NCBI GenBank assembly: GCA_947487835.1
Contig: CANKXX010000001.1
Location: 662,122-726,121, forward strand
Direction of reading: 5' to 3'
DNA length: 64,000 nucleotides
Origin: an uncultured Microbacteriaceae bacterium
Lineage (GTDB): Bacteria; Actinomycetota; Actinomycetes; Actinomycetales; Microbacteriaceae
Shown: positions 8,423-18,964 of the stretch, piece by piece
Numbering within the stretch: the first letter of the stretch is position 1
Layout: every line of letters begins with the position of its first letter
Translations under genes and position numbers: made by a program
Notes under the pieces: model-generated
What the model was told of the DNA's origin: nothing
Seen by the model: the letters and a program-made list of their open reading frames with translations, nothing else
The model's database searches: none

Positions 8423-9790
8423 ATGACGAACACCCTCGACACCGCATCCTCTGCCCCCGGCACAACCGTCACGCAGGAGCGGAAGATCGTCACCGCGATC
8501 CCCGGTCCCAAGTCCCAGGAGCTGCACGCGCGCCGCGTCGCCGTCGTGCCGCCGGGCGTCTCCTCCACGCTGCCCGTCTACATCGAGCGGGCCCACGGCC
8601 CGATCCTCGTCGACGTCGACGGCAACCAGTTCATCGACCTCGGCGCCGGCATCGGCGTGACGACGGTCGGCCACACGCGGTCCTCGGTCGTCGATGCCGC
8701 CGCGGGCCAGCTGAACGACTTCCTGCACACGCTCTTCACCATCACGCCGTACGAGGAGTACGTCCGCGTCGCGGAGCTGCTCGCCGAGCACACGCCGGGC
8801 GACCACCCGAAGCGCACGGTGCTCGTGAACTCCGGGGCCGAGGCGGTGGAGAACGGCGTGAAGATCGCGCGCCGGTACACCGGCCGCCGCGCCGTCGCCG
8901 TGCTCGACCACGCCTACCACGGCCGTACGAATCTCACGATGGCCATGAACTACAAGGCCGCCCCCTACGCGACCGGCTTCGGCCCGTTCGCCGGCGACGT
9001 CTACCACGCCCCGAGCTCGTACCCCTACCACGACGGGCTCAGCGGCCAGGAGGCCGCGGCGCGCACGATCGCCTACCTCGAGAAGCGCATCGGCGCCGTC
9101 GACCTCGCCTGCCTCGTGGTCGAGCCGATCCAGGGCGAGGGCGGCTTCATGGTCCCCGCCGACGGCTACCTGCCCGCGCTCCAGGAGTGGTGCACGGCGA
9201 ACGGCGTCGTCTTCATCGCCGACGAGATCCAGAGCGGCATGGCCCGCACCGGCGCGTACTGGGCGAGCGAGCACTTCGGCCTCGTGCCCGACCTGATCCT
9301 CTCGGCCAAGGGCATCGCCGGCGGCCTCCCGCTCGCCGGCGTCACCGGCCGCGCCGAGATCATGGACTCCGCCCTGCCCGGCGGCCTCGGCGGCACCTTC
9401 GGCGGCAACCCCGTCTCCGCGGCGGCCGCGGTCGCCGTCTTCGAGGCCATCGAGCGCGACAACCTCCTCGACGAGGGCAAGCGCATCGAGAAGAAGCTGA
9501 AGGCCCGGCTCACCGCCCTGCAGGAGGAGTACGACATCATCGGCGACGTGCGCGGCATCGGCGCGATGGTGGCCATCGAGCTCGTGCAGCCCGGCACCGG
9601 GTCCACCACCAAGGAGCCGAACGCGGCGGCCGTCACAGCGCTCGCGGAGTACGCGGCGCAGAACGGCGTGCTGCTGCTCACCGCAGGCACCTACGGCAGC
9701 GTCCTGCGCTTCCTGCCCAGCCTCGCCCTGTCGGACGAGCTCCTCGACGACGCGCTCGACGTGCTCGCAGAGGGCTTCGCGACCCTGTAG
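8423..9790 (+). CDS. gabT: 4-aminobutyrate--2-oxoglutarate transaminase
   Basis: A class-III PLP aminotransferase of 455 residues that moves the GABA amino group to 2-oxoglutarate, giving succinate semialdehyde. Visible are NSGAEAVENGVKIAR for phosphate binding, DHAYHGRTN, EPIQGEGGF, ADEIQSGMARTG and the PLP lysine in SAKGIAGG at about residue 296, followed by GTFGGNPVS. Substrate choice rests on overall similarity to actinobacterial GabT. An aminobutyraldehyde dehydrogenase candidate (31291-32733) and a PuuD-like hydrolase (61333-62097) elsewhere in the window could feed it GABA, but no succinate-semialdehyde dehydrogenase lies next to it. Confidence 0.92.
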   Translation: MTNTLDTASSAPGTTVTQERKIVTAIPGPKSQELHARRVAVVPPGVSSTLPVYIERAHGPILVDVDGNQFIDLGAGIGVTTVGHTRSSVVDAAAGQLNDFLHTLFTITPYEEYVRVAELLAEHTPGDHPKRTVLVNSGAEAVENGVKIARRYTGRRAVAVLDHAYHGRTNLTMAMNYKAAPYATGFGPFAGDVYHAPSSYPYHDGLSGQEAAARTIAYLEKRIGAVDLACLVVEPIQGEGGFMVPADGYLPALQEWCTANGVVFIADEIQSGMARTGAYWASEHFGLVPDLILSAKGIAGGLPLAGVTGRAEIMDSALPGGLGGTFGGNPVSAAAAVAVFEAIERDNLLDEGKRIEKKLKARLTALQEEYDIIGDVRGIGAMVAIELVQPGTGSTTKEPNAAAVTALAEYAAQNGVLLLTAGTYGSVLRFLPSLALSDELLDDALDVLAEGFATL

Positions 9791-9809
9791 GACCGGAAGC
9801 ACACCACCC

Positions 9810-9864
9810 GAGGTGCCCACCCCGGTCCTCCCCGCGTTCGAGGAGGAGCCGAGGTGGGCATCTC
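9810..9864 (+). terminator. Long hairpin downstream of gabT
   Basis: Arms GAGGTGCCCACC and GGTGGGCATCTC pair at 11 of 12 positions, with an inner GG-TCCTCC/GGAGGAGCC stem. It lies 20 bp after gabT and ends 25 bp before the asparaginase start. Confidence 0.75.
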
Positions 9865-9889
9865 ACCGTTGACGAGTAAGGCGGAACGA

Positions 9890-10894
9890 ATGAGCGGCAC
9901 CTTCACCACCGGCGATGCGGTCGAGCTGGCAACCCTCGACCGGAGCGGATTCGTCGAGTCGAGACACGCGGGCTCCGCCGTCGTGCTCGGTCCCGACGGT
10001 ACGGCGCTCCGCAGCCTCGGTGACGTGAACGCACCGATCTTCCCCCGCTCCTGCATGAAGCCGTTCCAGGCGCTCGCGGTGCTGGCGAGCGGGGTCGACC
10101 TGTCGCCCGAGGAAATGGTGATCGCGACCGCGAGCCACAGCGGCACGGCGAAGCACGTCGCGCTCGTCCGCAGCGTGCTCGCTCGCGCGGGCCTCGGTGA
10201 GGAGGCGCTCCAGTGCCCCGCCGACCGCCCGACGGACGCGGCGGCGCGCGACGACTTCGTGCGCTCCGGGGCGACGCCCTCCCCCGTCTACATGAACTGC
10301 TCCGGCAAGCACGCCGCCATGCTGCTCGCCTGCGTGCAGAACGGCTGGGACCCGACGACCTACCTGCACGTCGACCACCCGCTGCAGGAGCGCATCCGCG
10401 ACGTGCTGCAGCGCTTCGCCGGCGAGCGGATCGCGGCGACCGGCGTCGACGGCTGCGGCGCGCCGGTGTACGCGATCTCCGTGACCGGCCTCGCCCGCGG
10501 CATCGCGAAGATCAGCACGAGCTCGGTCTCCTCGCCGTTCGAGATCTTCCGCCGGGCCGCGTCGCTCGCCGCCGCCATCCGCGAGAACGGCTGGGTCATC
10601 GACGGCCCGGGCCGCGCGAACACGATCGTCATCGAGCGCCTCGGGCTCATCGCCAAGGGCGGCGCCGAGGGCGTCATGGTCATAGCGGCGCAGGACGGCA
10701 CGACGGTGGCGCTTAAGGTGCTCGACGGCAACCTGAGGGTCGCGACGATTGTGGCGCTCGAGCTCCTGGCGTCGGTCGGCGCCGTGACGCGCGACCAGGT
10801 GGAGCGCCTGCGGCCGGACCTCGAGCTCGAGGTCCTCGGCGGCGGCCTGCGGGTCGGCGCCATCCGCGTGAGCCCCGCGGTGACCACGCCATGA
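9890..10894 (+). CDS. Asparaginase (asparaginase II family)
   Basis: 334 residues, of the L-asparaginase II family that is separate from the E. coli AnsA/AnsB fold. It hydrolyses Asn to Asp and ammonia. Family features are SRHAGSAVVLGPDG, FPRSCMKPFQALA, ATASHSGTAKHV and YMNCSGKHAAMLLAC. ATG at 9890 is taken because AAGG lies about 8 nt upstream; an in-frame ATG at 9854 lies inside the gabT terminator. The stop overlaps the next gene by 4 bp. Confidence 0.9.
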   Translation: MSGTFTTGDAVELATLDRSGFVESRHAGSAVVLGPDGTALRSLGDVNAPIFPRSCMKPFQALAVLASGVDLSPEEMVIATASHSGTAKHVALVRSVLARAGLGEEALQCPADRPTDAAARDDFVRSGATPSPVYMNCSGKHAAMLLACVQNGWDPTTYLHVDHPLQERIRDVLQRFAGERIAATGVDGCGAPVYAISVTGLARGIAKISTSSVSSPFEIFRRAASLAAAIRENGWVIDGPGRANTIVIERLGLIAKGGAEGVMVIAAQDGTTVALKVLDGNLRVATIVALELLASVGAVTRDQVERLRPDLELEVLGGGLRVGAIRVSPAVTTP

Positions 10895-11226
10895 GCTACC
10901 CGGACGACGACGAGGACGACCCCACCCTGATGCGCAACCAGGCGTCGCTGACGACGTCGAACGGCGGCATCTGGCTGATCCTCGGCGGGCTGCTGACGTT
11001 CATCTGCGCGGTGATCCTCACGTTCGAGCTCCCCCTCGACCCGCCCGGGGTCGCGCTGTTCGGCCTCGTCTCCGTGCTCGGCCTCTACACCGCCATGGTC
11101 GTCGTCCGGCTGCGGACCGAGCCGGGGCGGAAGCGGCTCGGCACCATGGCGGCGCTCATGATCGCGATCGCCGTGGTCGGACTCGGCTGCGTCATCGCGG
11201 TGGCGGCGGCGGCCTTCTCCTCCTGA
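10891..11226 (+). CDS. Small membrane protein, function unknown
   Basis: 111 residues, start overlapping the asparaginase stop (ATGA). An acidic N-terminus (DDDEDD) is followed by three predicted membrane helices at about residues 26-46, 53-71 and 83-108. I recognise no family beyond short conserved actinobacterial membrane proteins. Co-translation with asparaginase is likely. Confidence 0.75.
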   Translation: MSYPDDDEDDPTLMRNQASLTTSNGGIWLILGGLLTFICAVILTFELPLDPPGVALFGLVSVLGLYTAMVVVRLRTEPGRKRLGTMAALMIAIAVVGLGCVIAVAAAAFSS

Positions 11227-11230
11227 TCGA

Positions 11231-11236
11231 TATGGT
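11231..11236 (+). promoter_or_regulatory. -10 element, leaderless ald promoter
   Basis: TATGGT on the plus strand, 6 nt before ATG 11243, directly after the stop of the small membrane protein gene. Confidence 0.45.
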
Positions 11237-11242
11237 TGCGCC

Positions 11243-12361
11243 ATGAGGATCGGCGTCCCGACAGAGATCAAGAACAACGAGTTCCGTGTGGCGATCACTC
11301 CTTCGGGGGTGCACGACCTCGTGGCGCGCGGCCACGCGGTCGTGGTGCAGTCCGGCGCGGGTGTCGGCTCGTCCATATCCGACGAGGCGTACGCGTCGGC
11401 GGGCGCGGAGATCGCGCCCGACGCCGAGAGCACCTGGGCGAGCGAGCTCGTGCTCAAGGTCAAGGAGCCGATCGCGGCCGAGTACCGCTACTTCCGGCCC
11501 GACCTCACCCTGTTCGCGTACCTCCACCTCGCCGCGGAGCCGGAGCTCACCGCGGCGCTGACGGCGGCCGGCGTCACGGCCATCGCCTACGAGACGGTGC
11601 AGCTGCCCACCCGGGCCCTGCCGCTGCTCGCCCCGATGAGCGAGGTGGCGGGGCGCCTCGCCCCCATCGTCGGTGCGCACACGATGCTCAAGCCGAGCGG
11701 CGGCCCCGGCCTGCTCGTGCCCGGCGTTCCCGGTACCCACCCGGCCCGGGTCACGGTCCTCGGCGGCGGCGTCGCGGGCACGAACGCCGTGTCCGTCGCC
11801 GTGGGCCTCGGTGCCGAGGTGACGGTGCTCGACACCAACATCTTCCGGCTGCGGGAGCTCGACGCGCACTACGCGGGCCGGGTCAAGACCATCGCGTCCA
11901 ACGCCTTCGAGATCGAGAATGCGCTGCTCGCCGCGGACCTCGTCGTCGGATCCGTGCTCGTGGCGGGCGCCAAGGCGCCGAAGCTGGTGAGCAACGAGCT
12001 CGTGTCGCGCATGAAGCCGGGCAGCGTGCTCGTCGACATCTCCGTCGACCAGGGCGGCTGCTTCGAGGATTCGCACCCCACGACGCACGCGGAGCCGACC
12101 TTCCCGGTGCACGGGTCGCTCTTCTACTGCGTCGCGAACATGCCGGGCGCGGTCCCCCACACCTCGACCTACGCGCTCACCAACGCGACGCTCCCCTATG
12201 TGCGGGCACTCGCGTCGGCCGGCTGGCGGGACGCGCTGTCGTCCGACCCCGCGCTCGCGCTCGGCCTCAACACCTTTGCTGGCGCCGTCACGAGCGTGCC
12301 GGTCGCCACGGCGCACGGACTCGAGCACCGCTCGATCGACTCGGTGCTCGCGGCCGCCTGA
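11243..12361 (+). CDS. ald: Alanine dehydrogenase
   Basis: 372 residues, the family length. Catalyses the reversible NAD-dependent deamination of L-alanine to pyruvate and ammonia. The sequence has the typical start [20 protein letters not shown], the substrate lysine in [16 protein letters not shown], the Rossmann glycines [11 protein letters not shown] and the conserved [19 protein letters not shown]. It has its own promoter and is convergent with the EccC-like gene, 64 bp away. Confidence 0.96.
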   Translation: MRIGVPTEIKNNEFRVAITPSGVHDLVARGHAVVVQSGAGVGSSISDEAYASAGAEIAPDAESTWASELVLKVKEPIAAEYRYFRPDLTLFAYLHLAAEPELTAALTAAGVTAIAYETVQLPTRALPLLAPMSEVAGRLAPIVGAHTMLKPSGGPGLLVPGVPGTHPARVTVLGGGVAGTNAVSVAVGLGAEVTVLDTNIFRLRELDAHYAGRVKTIASNAFEIENALLAADLVVGSVLVAGAKAPKLVSNELVSRMKPGSVLVDISVDQGGCFEDSHPTTHAEPTFPVHGSLFYCVANMPGAVPHTSTYALTNATLPYVRALASAGWRDALSSDPALALGLNTFAGAVTSVPVATAHGLEHRSIDSVLAAA

Positions 12362-12425
12362 CCCCGTCCCCGCAGCGGCTCGGTTCCGCCGGGTCCCACG
12401 GGGCCCGCGTCCCGCGCACCGCCGC

Positions 12426-15400
12426 TCACTCCGACCCCTCCGGTTTCTCCGGCCAGGCCCGACGCTCCGGCTCCCCGCCCGGCTCGAGGAACCAGACGGA
12501 CCGGGCGTCGCCGAGCAGGGGCGGAAGGCCGCGGAGGCGAGCGAGCGCCCGCAGGTCCCTGGGGCTGCAGCCGTCGAAGACCATGCAGCGCGTGCGCCGC
12601 GCGGACTGCAGCGCGCCCCACTGGGCCTGCCACTCGTCGGGGTCGCCGAGCAGCACGGGGATGGCGTCCCCGCCCGGAGTGGCCCCCTCCGCCCCCTCCG
12701 ACCGGGACGGGGCGGGATCCGCGCCGAGGTGCGAGACGACGACCGGCGCCCCGGTGGCGGCGGCGACGAGCCGCCGGGCGGTCTCGGCGGGCCGGCTGGA
12801 CACGACGGCATACGCGCGGCCGGGCCGCAGCCGCAGCCGCCGGGGTTCGGCGGGTGCGGGCGGCGGCACCGGGGGCACGCGCGCGACCTGGACGCGGTGC
12901 CCCTGCCACCAGCCGCCGCCGGGCGGCAGGTCCGGGTCGTACACCTGCGCGTCTCCTCCGGCGAGCACGTGATCCTGACGGCCGGCGGCGCGGAGCAGCA
13001 GGATGCGCCCGGCGTGCGCGGCGAGGGGCGCGATGGCCCCCGAGAGCCGCTGCGCCGTGAGCACCAGCCCGCAGCCGGCTGCGGCGCCCTCCCGCAGCAG
13101 CGCGGCCAGCCGGTCGAGGAGTTCGGCGCCGTACTCCGCGTCGAGCCTGCCGAGGAGCACGTCCACGTCGTCGACGGCGAGCACGAAGCGCCCGCCGCCC
13201 GGGGTGGACCTGGCGCCCAGGATCGCCGGGCCGCAGGACCGCACCTCCTCGAGCGCAGCCCCGACCGCGTCCCACGCTGCCGCGGGCTCCGACGGCACGA
13301 TCCGCACCGGCCGGGCCGGCCCGCTCGCGCGGCTCAGCGCCGCGACGACCCCCGTCCTGCCCGAGCGCGCCGCGCCGAGGACGAGCAGCGGTCCGTGCTC
13401 CACGGGGTGCCAGGTCGCGTACCGGCGGGCCTGCTCCTCGGGCACGTCGAGCAGCCCGAACACGATCGCGCCGGGCACGTGCTCCCGCTGCACGGCCGGG
13501 TCCTCGAGTTCGCGGACCCCGAGCACCGCGGGCAGCGGCTCGAGCCAGGGCCGGCGAGGAGGAGCCGCGTTGCCTCCCGGTCCTTGCGCGGCGACGCGCG
13601 CCACGACGTCCCGGGCGTCCGGTCCCGCCGTCGCCACCTGGCACAGCTCCGGGTCGCCGCCGCCGACCCGCACCACGCACCGCCCGACGGGCGTGGCGGG
13701 CAGGACCGCGGCGGCGTCCGTGCCGAGCAGCGCCGTGCTGTCGGCCCTGCTGTTGACGCGCAGCGAGAGCCGGAGATTGCAGTTGGCGAGGAGCGCGTCG
13801 CGGACCGAGCCCGACGGACGCTGCGTGCAGAGCACGAGGTGGACGCCGAGCGAGCGGCCGCGCGCGGCGAGGTCCACGAACAGGTCGTGCAGCTCCGGGA
13901 AGTCGGTGAGCATGGCGGCGAACTCGTCGACGACCACGACGAGGCGAGGCGGCATGCACCCGGCGGGGCAGGACGCGATGTCCCGGGCGCCGACTTCACG
14001 GAGCAGCCGCTCCCGGTGCCGCACCTCGGCGCGCAGGCTGGCCAGCGCGCGCTGCGCCTCCCGGGGCCCGAGGTCGGTGAGCAGGCCCACGCAGTGCGGC
14101 AGCGCCGCCAGCGGGTCGAACGCGGAGCCGCCCTTGAAGTCGACCAGCAGGAACGTGACCTCGGCGGGATCGTGCGTCGCCGCCAGGCTGCACACCCAGG
14201 CGACGAGCAGCTCGCTCTTGCCGCTGCCCGTCGTGCCGCCCACGACGGCGTGCGGCCCGTCCGCCACGAGGTCCACCACGAGCGGGGCGCCGCCCTCGCG
14301 CACGCCGAGTGGGGCGGCGAGACCGCGCGACCGGACCACAGCCGCGGGAACCGCGCCGGTGCCGGCGGGATGCGTCGGCTCGCCGATCCCGAGCGGGGAG
14401 CCGGCCGGACCCCCGTCGTCGGGAAGCAGCTCGACCAGCCGGACCACCGGGGGCAGCACGGTGCCGCCCGCCGCCACGGCGAGCGCTCGCGGATGGCTGG
14501 CGAGGGCCCGCGCCACCGCCGCGGCCTGTGCGGCGGTGATCAGCTCGGGCTCGAGCGGCTGCTCCCCCTCGGCAGCGGCGGGCGATCCGGCCACGACCCG
14601 GGCCGCTGCCGCGCCGGAGACCACGACGACGGTGCCGCATGCCGCGGGCAACTCGGACGCCGTGGACGCGCAGGCGAGCAGCACCTCGTGCGCGCCGTCC
14701 GCCAGCACGAGCTCCGCGGACGGCGCCGACCGATGCGCAGGGACCTCACCGAGACCGTCGTCGCAATCCCCGGCGCGGTGCGGCGCGCTGCTCAGCCACT
14801 CCCAGCCGTCGGTCGGCCGACGACGCACGGACAGGGTGCCCGGCGGCGCCGCGAACAGGAGCTGGACCACGAGGCCGCGGAGCAGCGCGCGGGTCAGGAG
14901 CGGAGGGCCGCAGACACCGACCCCGAGCGCCGCGTCCGCGCACACGGGTACCGCGTCCACGACCGCCGCCCGCTCCGCCAGCGCCCGAGCGGGCAAGGTG
15001 GCCGGGCGTCCGTCGAGCAGGACGCCGCTCGGCTGCCGGCCGATGCCGAGCACCACGGGACGTGCGCCCGGGGCGGCCGCCCGCCAGAGCGCGGCGCCGG
15101 GCGCGACCCCGGTGACGATGGCGCCCGCGGGCGGCGTGCGGGTGAAGCGCCTGCCGCGGTCCTGATGCATCACCTCCCCGATGGCGACGGCGAGCTCGGC
15201 CAGCGCGATGCGCTCGGCGACGGCCGCCCGGCGCGCCCGGCGGCGGGCCTGGAGGCGGGAGTCGACGACGCTCGCGACCGCGATGACGGGGCTGAGCACG
15301 GCGAAGATCAACGCGAAGGGCGAGCGCGTGAGCGCCCAGATGCCGCCGGCGACCAGCAGGGGGGCGAGCACGCCGAGCAACGGGAACGGCGTCGGCGGCG

Positions 15401-15434
15401 CCGGATCCGGAGCGGGAGGAAGCGAGAAGCGCAT
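12426..15434 (-). CDS. EccC-like FtsK/SpoIIIE-family ATPase
   Basis: 1002 residues. Two membrane helices at about 19-57 are followed by an EccC-type linker and two ATPase domains. The first has Walker [11 protein letters not shown] near residue 400, [11 protein letters not shown], Walker B LVVVVDEF near 500 and [11 protein letters not shown]. The second has a divergent Walker A, GAARSGRT, near 687, and LAVDDVD near 757. This layout matches type VII secretion motors shortened by one ATPase domain; DNA translocases lack this N-terminus. No WXG100, EccB, EccD or EccE gene is in the window. It is the last gene of the cluster that begins near 32.7 kb, after a 134-bp gap. A secretion role is inferred. 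Confidence 0.88.
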   Translation of the reverse strand: MRFSLPPAPDPAPPTPFPLLGVLAPLLVAGGIWALTRSPFALIFAVLSPVIAVASVVDSRLQARRRARRAAVAERIALAELAVAIGEVMHQDRGRRFTRTPPAGAIVTGVAPGAALWRAAAPGARPVVLGIGRQPSGVLLDGRPATLPARALAERAAVVDAVPVCADAALGVGVCGPPLLTRALLRGLVVQLLFAAPPGTLSVRRRPTDGWEWLSSAPHRAGDCDDGLGEVPAHRSAPSAELVLADGAHEVLLACASTASELPAACGTVVVVSGAAAARVVAGSPAAAEGEQPLEPELITAAQAAAVARALASHPRALAVAAGGTVLPPVVRLVELLPDDGGPAGSPLGIGEPTHPAGTGAVPAAVVRSRGLAAPLGVREGGAPLVVDLVADGPHAVVGGTTGSGKSELLVAWVCSLAATHDPAEVTFLLVDFKGGSAFDPLAALPHCVGLLTDLGPREAQRALASLRAEVRHRERLLREVGARDIASCPAGCMPPRLVVVVDEFAAMLTDFPELHDLFVDLAARGRSLGVHLVLCTQRPSGSVRDALLANCNLRLSLRVNSRADSTALLGTDAAAVLPATPVGRCVVRVGGGDPELCQVATAGPDARDVVARVAAQGPGGNAAPPRRPWLEPLPAVLGVRELEDPAVQREHVPGAIVFGLLDVPEEQARRYATWHPVEHGPLLVLGAARSGRTGVVAALSRASGPARPVRIVPSEPAAAWDAVGAALEEVRSCGPAILGARSTPGGGRFVLAVDDVDVLLGRLDAEYGAELLDRLAALLREGAAAGCGLVLTAQRLSGAIAPLAAHAGRILLLRAAGRQDHVLAGGDAQVYDPDLPPGGGWWQGHRVQVARVPPVPPPAPAEPRRLRLRPGRAYAVVSSRPAETARRLVAAATGAPVVVSHLGADPAPSRSEGAEGATPGGDAIPVLLGDPDEWQAQWGALQSARRTRCMVFDGCSPRDLRALARLRGLPPLLGDARSVWFLEPGGEPERRAWPEKPEGSE

Positions 15435-15569
15435 CCGCCCATGTCACCAGCATGCGCGATCCCCCGGGGCGCGGCCGAGGGCCGCGGTGGAGGACGATGG
15501 CGGGACCGCGAGGGTGGCGGACAGGCGGCGGAGACGAACGGCGGCGCGACGGCCGCGCCCGGCCACCGC

Positions 15570-16595
15570 CTAGCGCACCTCAAAGTGCTGCTCGCCGATC
15601 TCGATCCTGTCGCCCTCACCGACGCGGTAGCGCCTGCCGCCCTCGCACCGCGTCCCGGTGCCGTTCGGGTGCCGCAGGATGGTGCCGTTGCCGGAGAAGC
15701 GGTCCCGGATCCACAGCCTCCCGGCGTCGACCACGAACTCCAGGTGCGTCTTGGAGACCGAACGCGCCGGATCGAGGATGCGCACGAGCACGTCGAACCG
15801 CTCGCCCTCCTGCGGCGTGGGGTTGCGGCCGATCAGGCCCGTGCCGTGCAGCGTCACGACCTCGCCCGTGCTGAAGCGCGCGACGACGGTGCCACAGACG
15901 TTCTCCCGCGGCCCGGCGTCCACGGCGAGGGTCCCGGTCGCCTCGCCGCGAACACGGGTGCTCTCGTCGAGCGGCTCGGCCGCCGCTCCGGGCGCCAGGT
16001 CCGGGGTCGGCACGGGAAGGGTCGCGCGGCGGTCCTCCTGCTCGCGCGCAGGGGCGCCGCGGCCGTCGCGCACGCGCCCGTCCGAGCGCTCGTCCGAGTG
16101 CTCGTCCGGGTGCTCATCCGCGTTCCCGCCGGCGCTCGGCGCATCCGGGTCCGGCTCCCTCAGCCACGCCGGCTCGGGATCCGGGCCGCGCTCGGCGGGC
16201 TCCCACAGCTCCGCCCCGAGGCCCGGCTCGGGCCCGGGTCCGGCCACCGGGCGCAGCTCGAGCGCGCGCGGGTCGACGGGAGCGGGCTGCTGGTCCACCG
16301 GGCGGTCGCCACCCGTGCGCACCGTCGTCTCGTAGCGGGCGCGCTCGCCCCCGGACGCCGATCCACCCCGGGCCGAGCCCGACGACGCGCGCCCATGGGC
16401 AGGCACGCTTGCACGCCCGGGCACGCCCGTCCTCTCGCCCGCGTCTGTCTGGGCCCGCGGCGCGGAGCGGTCGAGCGACGCGTCCATCCATCCGGGGTGA
16501 CGGGCGGCGCTGCCGCACTCCCCGCAGAACATCGCCTCCGTCCGCAGCCCCGCCCCGCACACCCGGCAGTTCATCCCGTTCGACCCCCCGGTCAT
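15570..16595 (-). CDS. FHA domain protein with N-terminal zinc ribbon
   Basis: 341 residues. A C-x2-C...C-x2-C zinc ribbon occupies about residues 9-30, then a long disordered acidic/Pro-rich linker (40-235), then an FHA domain (about 240-341) with GLIGRNPTPQ, SVSKTHLEF, RDRFSGNGT and a closing IEIGEQHFEV. FHA domains bind phosphothreonine, so it should read the cluster's kinase. The ATG overlaps the transglutaminase-like stop (ATGA), with GGGAGGA about 5 nt upstream. Candidate phosphosites in the linker include LDESTRVRG. Confidence 0.88.
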   Translation of the reverse strand: MTGGSNGMNCRVCGAGLRTEAMFCGECGSAARHPGWMDASLDRSAPRAQTDAGERTGVPGRASVPAHGRASSGSARGGSASGGERARYETTVRTGGDRPVDQQPAPVDPRALELRPVAGPGPEPGLGAELWEPAERGPDPEPAWLREPDPDAPSAGGNADEHPDEHSDERSDGRVRDGRGAPAREQEDRRATLPVPTPDLAPGAAAEPLDESTRVRGEATGTLAVDAGPRENVCGTVVARFSTGEVVTLHGTGLIGRNPTPQEGERFDVLVRILDPARSVSKTHLEFVVDAGRLWIRDRFSGNGTILRHPNGTGTRCEGGRRYRVGEGDRIEIGEQHFEVR

Positions 16596-18964
16596 TCCGT
16601 CCTCCCCCGACCCGCGCCGGCACCCCGCCGGAGCGAGCGCAGCGACACGGCGGCGCGGAAGCGCTGCCATCTGGTGAGACTGCTGCCCATGGCGCCCCGC
16701 AGCTCCCGCACTGTCGACCACACCTGGCCGGCCTGATCCTCGTCGACCTGACCGGGCGAGAAGACCGCCTGGTCCGCCGCCGTCGCCAGCCGGCGCGACG
16801 CGGAGCTGCCCACGGCGCCCGCGATCTCCCGCCGCGTGCCGGACTCCGGCAGGTCGTAGCCGTGATCGAGAGCGGTGTCGGCGAACTCCGCCCAGCCCCC
16901 GCGGACCCGGTCGAGCGGCGACCCCCGCCGCCTCCGCCTCCGCCTCCGGCGCAGCTTCGCGCCGAGGACCGCGAGGAAAGGTGAGGCGATCAGCGCGGCG
17001 GCCAGCAGCACCCAGCCGAGCACGCGGAGCACCGCGAAGAGGAGGGCGAGGACGGGGTCCTGCCCGTCGGGCTCCTCGTCCGAGGTGTCCGGCGGCGTCT
17101 GCCTGTCGGGCTCCGTGCGCTCCTCGGCGGGCGGCGGGACGACGGACTGCGGGCGCGACACGAACGTGGGATCCTCGGGTGCCGCCTCGGGGATGTCCCG
17201 CACCTCGGGGTTGGGGTCGATGCCGACCCAGCCGTCCTCGGCCGTGTCGACCTCGATCCACGCGGTCAGGTCGGAACCGGTCACCGTGGTCCGCGCCGCT
17301 CCGGCCCGCTCGTCGTCGGCGCGGAAGCCGAGCACGACCCGCGCCGGGAAGCCGAGCTCGTTCGCCAGCACGGCCGCGGCGACGGCGTACTGCTCCGCGT
17401 CGCCCACCATGGGATCGTCGGTGAGCAGCTCGACGATGCGGTCGACGGCGTGGCCGGACCGGCTGAACGGCTCGTCCGGCCCCACGCTGTGGCTGACGTA
17501 GCCGCGCTCGCGCAGCGCGTTGACCATGGCGACGAGCCGACGCCCGGGCGCGCGGTCGGGACCGACCATGCCGGCGAGCGCCGTCGCGACCTCCTCGGGC
17601 AGCTGCGGCTGCGCGGGCACCTCGGCCGCTCCCGGGTTCGAGCGGGCGAGCTCGTCGTCGGTGCGCGCCGGGGGCACGACGGCACGCAGGGAGTACGAGT
17701 CGCCCTGCTGCAGGCCGTCGACGACGGCACCCGCGCCGGTGTTGTCGTTGTAGTAGAAGGAGTCGCCGAGCTCGTCGGCGCGCGGACCGCGGAATGTCAC
17801 GCGCTCGAGCTGGCCGACGCTCGGCAGCCACACGTCCTCGTACGCGCCCACCGTGACCTCGATGGTCGACACCCGGCCCCGGACCGCGGCCTGGTCGAGC
17901 TCGTAGGGGACGCGGGTGAAGGAGCCGGAGGCGCTCGAGAGGTCGGGGGTGCCGACGCTGTACACGACGCCGTTGTAGGCGTCCATCGTCGCGAGCCGGA
18001 GCCCCGCCCCCGCGGGCAGCCCGGAGACCGTGAGCAGCGCCGACGAGGCCATGGCGGGCTGGAAGTACTCGCGGAAGCCCGCGAGCGGACTCGTGTAGTC
18101 GCGCGGGTCGAAGGGCTGCTCGACCGCCGACCGCAGGACGTCGCGGTCGCCGGTCGGCGGCACGAGCGTCGCGGCGCCCTCGGCCACGACGACCGCCACC
18201 GCGATGGTCGCGACGGTGCCGAGCACGCGGCCCGCGGTGAGCAGGCTGCGCTCGGGCGCCTCGACGGGCGTCCCGCTCTGGCTGTTGAGCAGGCGGATCG
18301 CCACGGAGCGCCTCTTCGCGCGCACCCAGGCGAACCAGAGCAGGGCGCCGACGAGGAAGGTCAGCCCGAGCTCGATCGGGAACCGCGCGGTGTTCGGACC
18401 GAGCACGATCCCGGCGACGAGCAGGGCGGAGGGGGCGAACACGGCGAGCTCGCCGATCCGCGTCCGCAGCGCGACGGTGACGCCGATGATCGTCGTGAGG
18501 AGCACGAGGATGAAGGCCGGCACGAGCAGGGTCTGGTAGTCGCCGACCGGCAGCGAGATGGTCAGCAGCTGCTTCCAGCCGAGCCCTGCCCCCAGCAGCA
18601 GCTGCTCGAGCCCGTCGAGTGTCGGCAGTACCCCGAACAGGGCCTGCCCCGGCACGCCGATGGGGACGCCGAGCAGGAGGAAGGCGGCCAGCCCCGCGAT
18701 GAACACGGTGAAGCTCTGCCAGCGGAGCCGGGCGCCCAGCCCCGCGACGACGGCACCGGCGAACACGGTGACGAGCACGAGCACCGCGAACCGCTCTGTC
18801 TTGTAGATGGGCCACAGCGAGTACGCGGCGAGCAGCTGGAGCAGGATCACGGCGAGGAAGTTGCCCCTCGCCGTCGCCCGGGAGGCGCTCTGCGCCTTGC
18901 GCGAGCGCGACGTCCCCTCGGGCCCGATGGGGCGAGCCACGCCGAGGGCCTGCGTCGCGGCCAT
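16592..18964 (-). CDS. Transglutaminase-like membrane protein, active-site residues replaced
   Basis: 790 residues: about seven membrane helices in residues 34-225, an extracellular region with a transglutaminase-like fold (about 470-590), a further helix at 645-670 and a cytoplasmic Arg-rich tail. The usual catalytic Cys in the GDCEQ motif is Ala (residue 523, GDAEQYA), the usual His before AW is Thr (567, LTAWIEV), and only the Asp is kept (583, GIDPNP). It cannot be a normal protease or transglutaminase and may bind peptides or act as a scaffold. Start and stop overlap both neighbours (TGATG and ATGA), so it is co-translated with DUF58 and FHA. Confidence 0.9.
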   Translation of the reverse strand: MAATQALGVARPIGPEGTSRSRKAQSASRATARGNFLAVILLQLLAAYSLWPIYKTERFAVLVLVTVFAGAVVAGLGARLRWQSFTVFIAGLAAFLLLGVPIGVPGQALFGVLPTLDGLEQLLLGAGLGWKQLLTISLPVGDYQTLLVPAFILVLLTTIIGVTVALRTRIGELAVFAPSALLVAGIVLGPNTARFPIELGLTFLVGALLWFAWVRAKRRSVAIRLLNSQSGTPVEAPERSLLTAGRVLGTVATIAVAVVVAEGAATLVPPTGDRDVLRSAVEQPFDPRDYTSPLAGFREYFQPAMASSALLTVSGLPAGAGLRLATMDAYNGVVYSVGTPDLSSASGSFTRVPYELDQAAVRGRVSTIEVTVGAYEDVWLPSVGQLERVTFRGPRADELGDSFYYNDNTGAGAVVDGLQQGDSYSLRAVVPPARTDDELARSNPGAAEVPAQPQLPEEVATALAGMVGPDRAPGRRLVAMVNALRERGYVSHSVGPDEPFSRSGHAVDRIVELLTDDPMVGDAEQYAVAAAVLANELGFPARVVLGFRADDERAGAARTTVTGSDLTAWIEVDTAEDGWVGIDPNPEVRDIPEAAPEDPTFVSRPQSVVPPPAEERTEPDRQTPPDTSDEEPDGQDPVLALLFAVLRVLGWVLLAAALIASPFLAVLGAKLRRRRRRRRRGSPLDRVRGGWAEFADTALDHGYDLPESGTRREIAGAVGSSASRRLATAADQAVFSPGQVDEDQAGQVWSTVRELRGAMGSSLTRWQRFRAAVSLRSLRRGAGAGRGRTE

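Noticed and set aside
12426..15434. The FtsK/SpoIIIE-family protein as the chromosome translocase FtsK
   Set aside because: It has only two membrane helices, two divergent ATPase domains and no C-terminal gamma (winged-helix) domain; motifs and layout are EccC-like.
12362..16600. A small WXG100 (ESAT-6-like) gene hidden in the gaps beside the EccC-like gene
   Set aside because: The 64-bp and 134-bp gaps are too short, and no ~100-codon frame with a WxG motif was seen on either strand.
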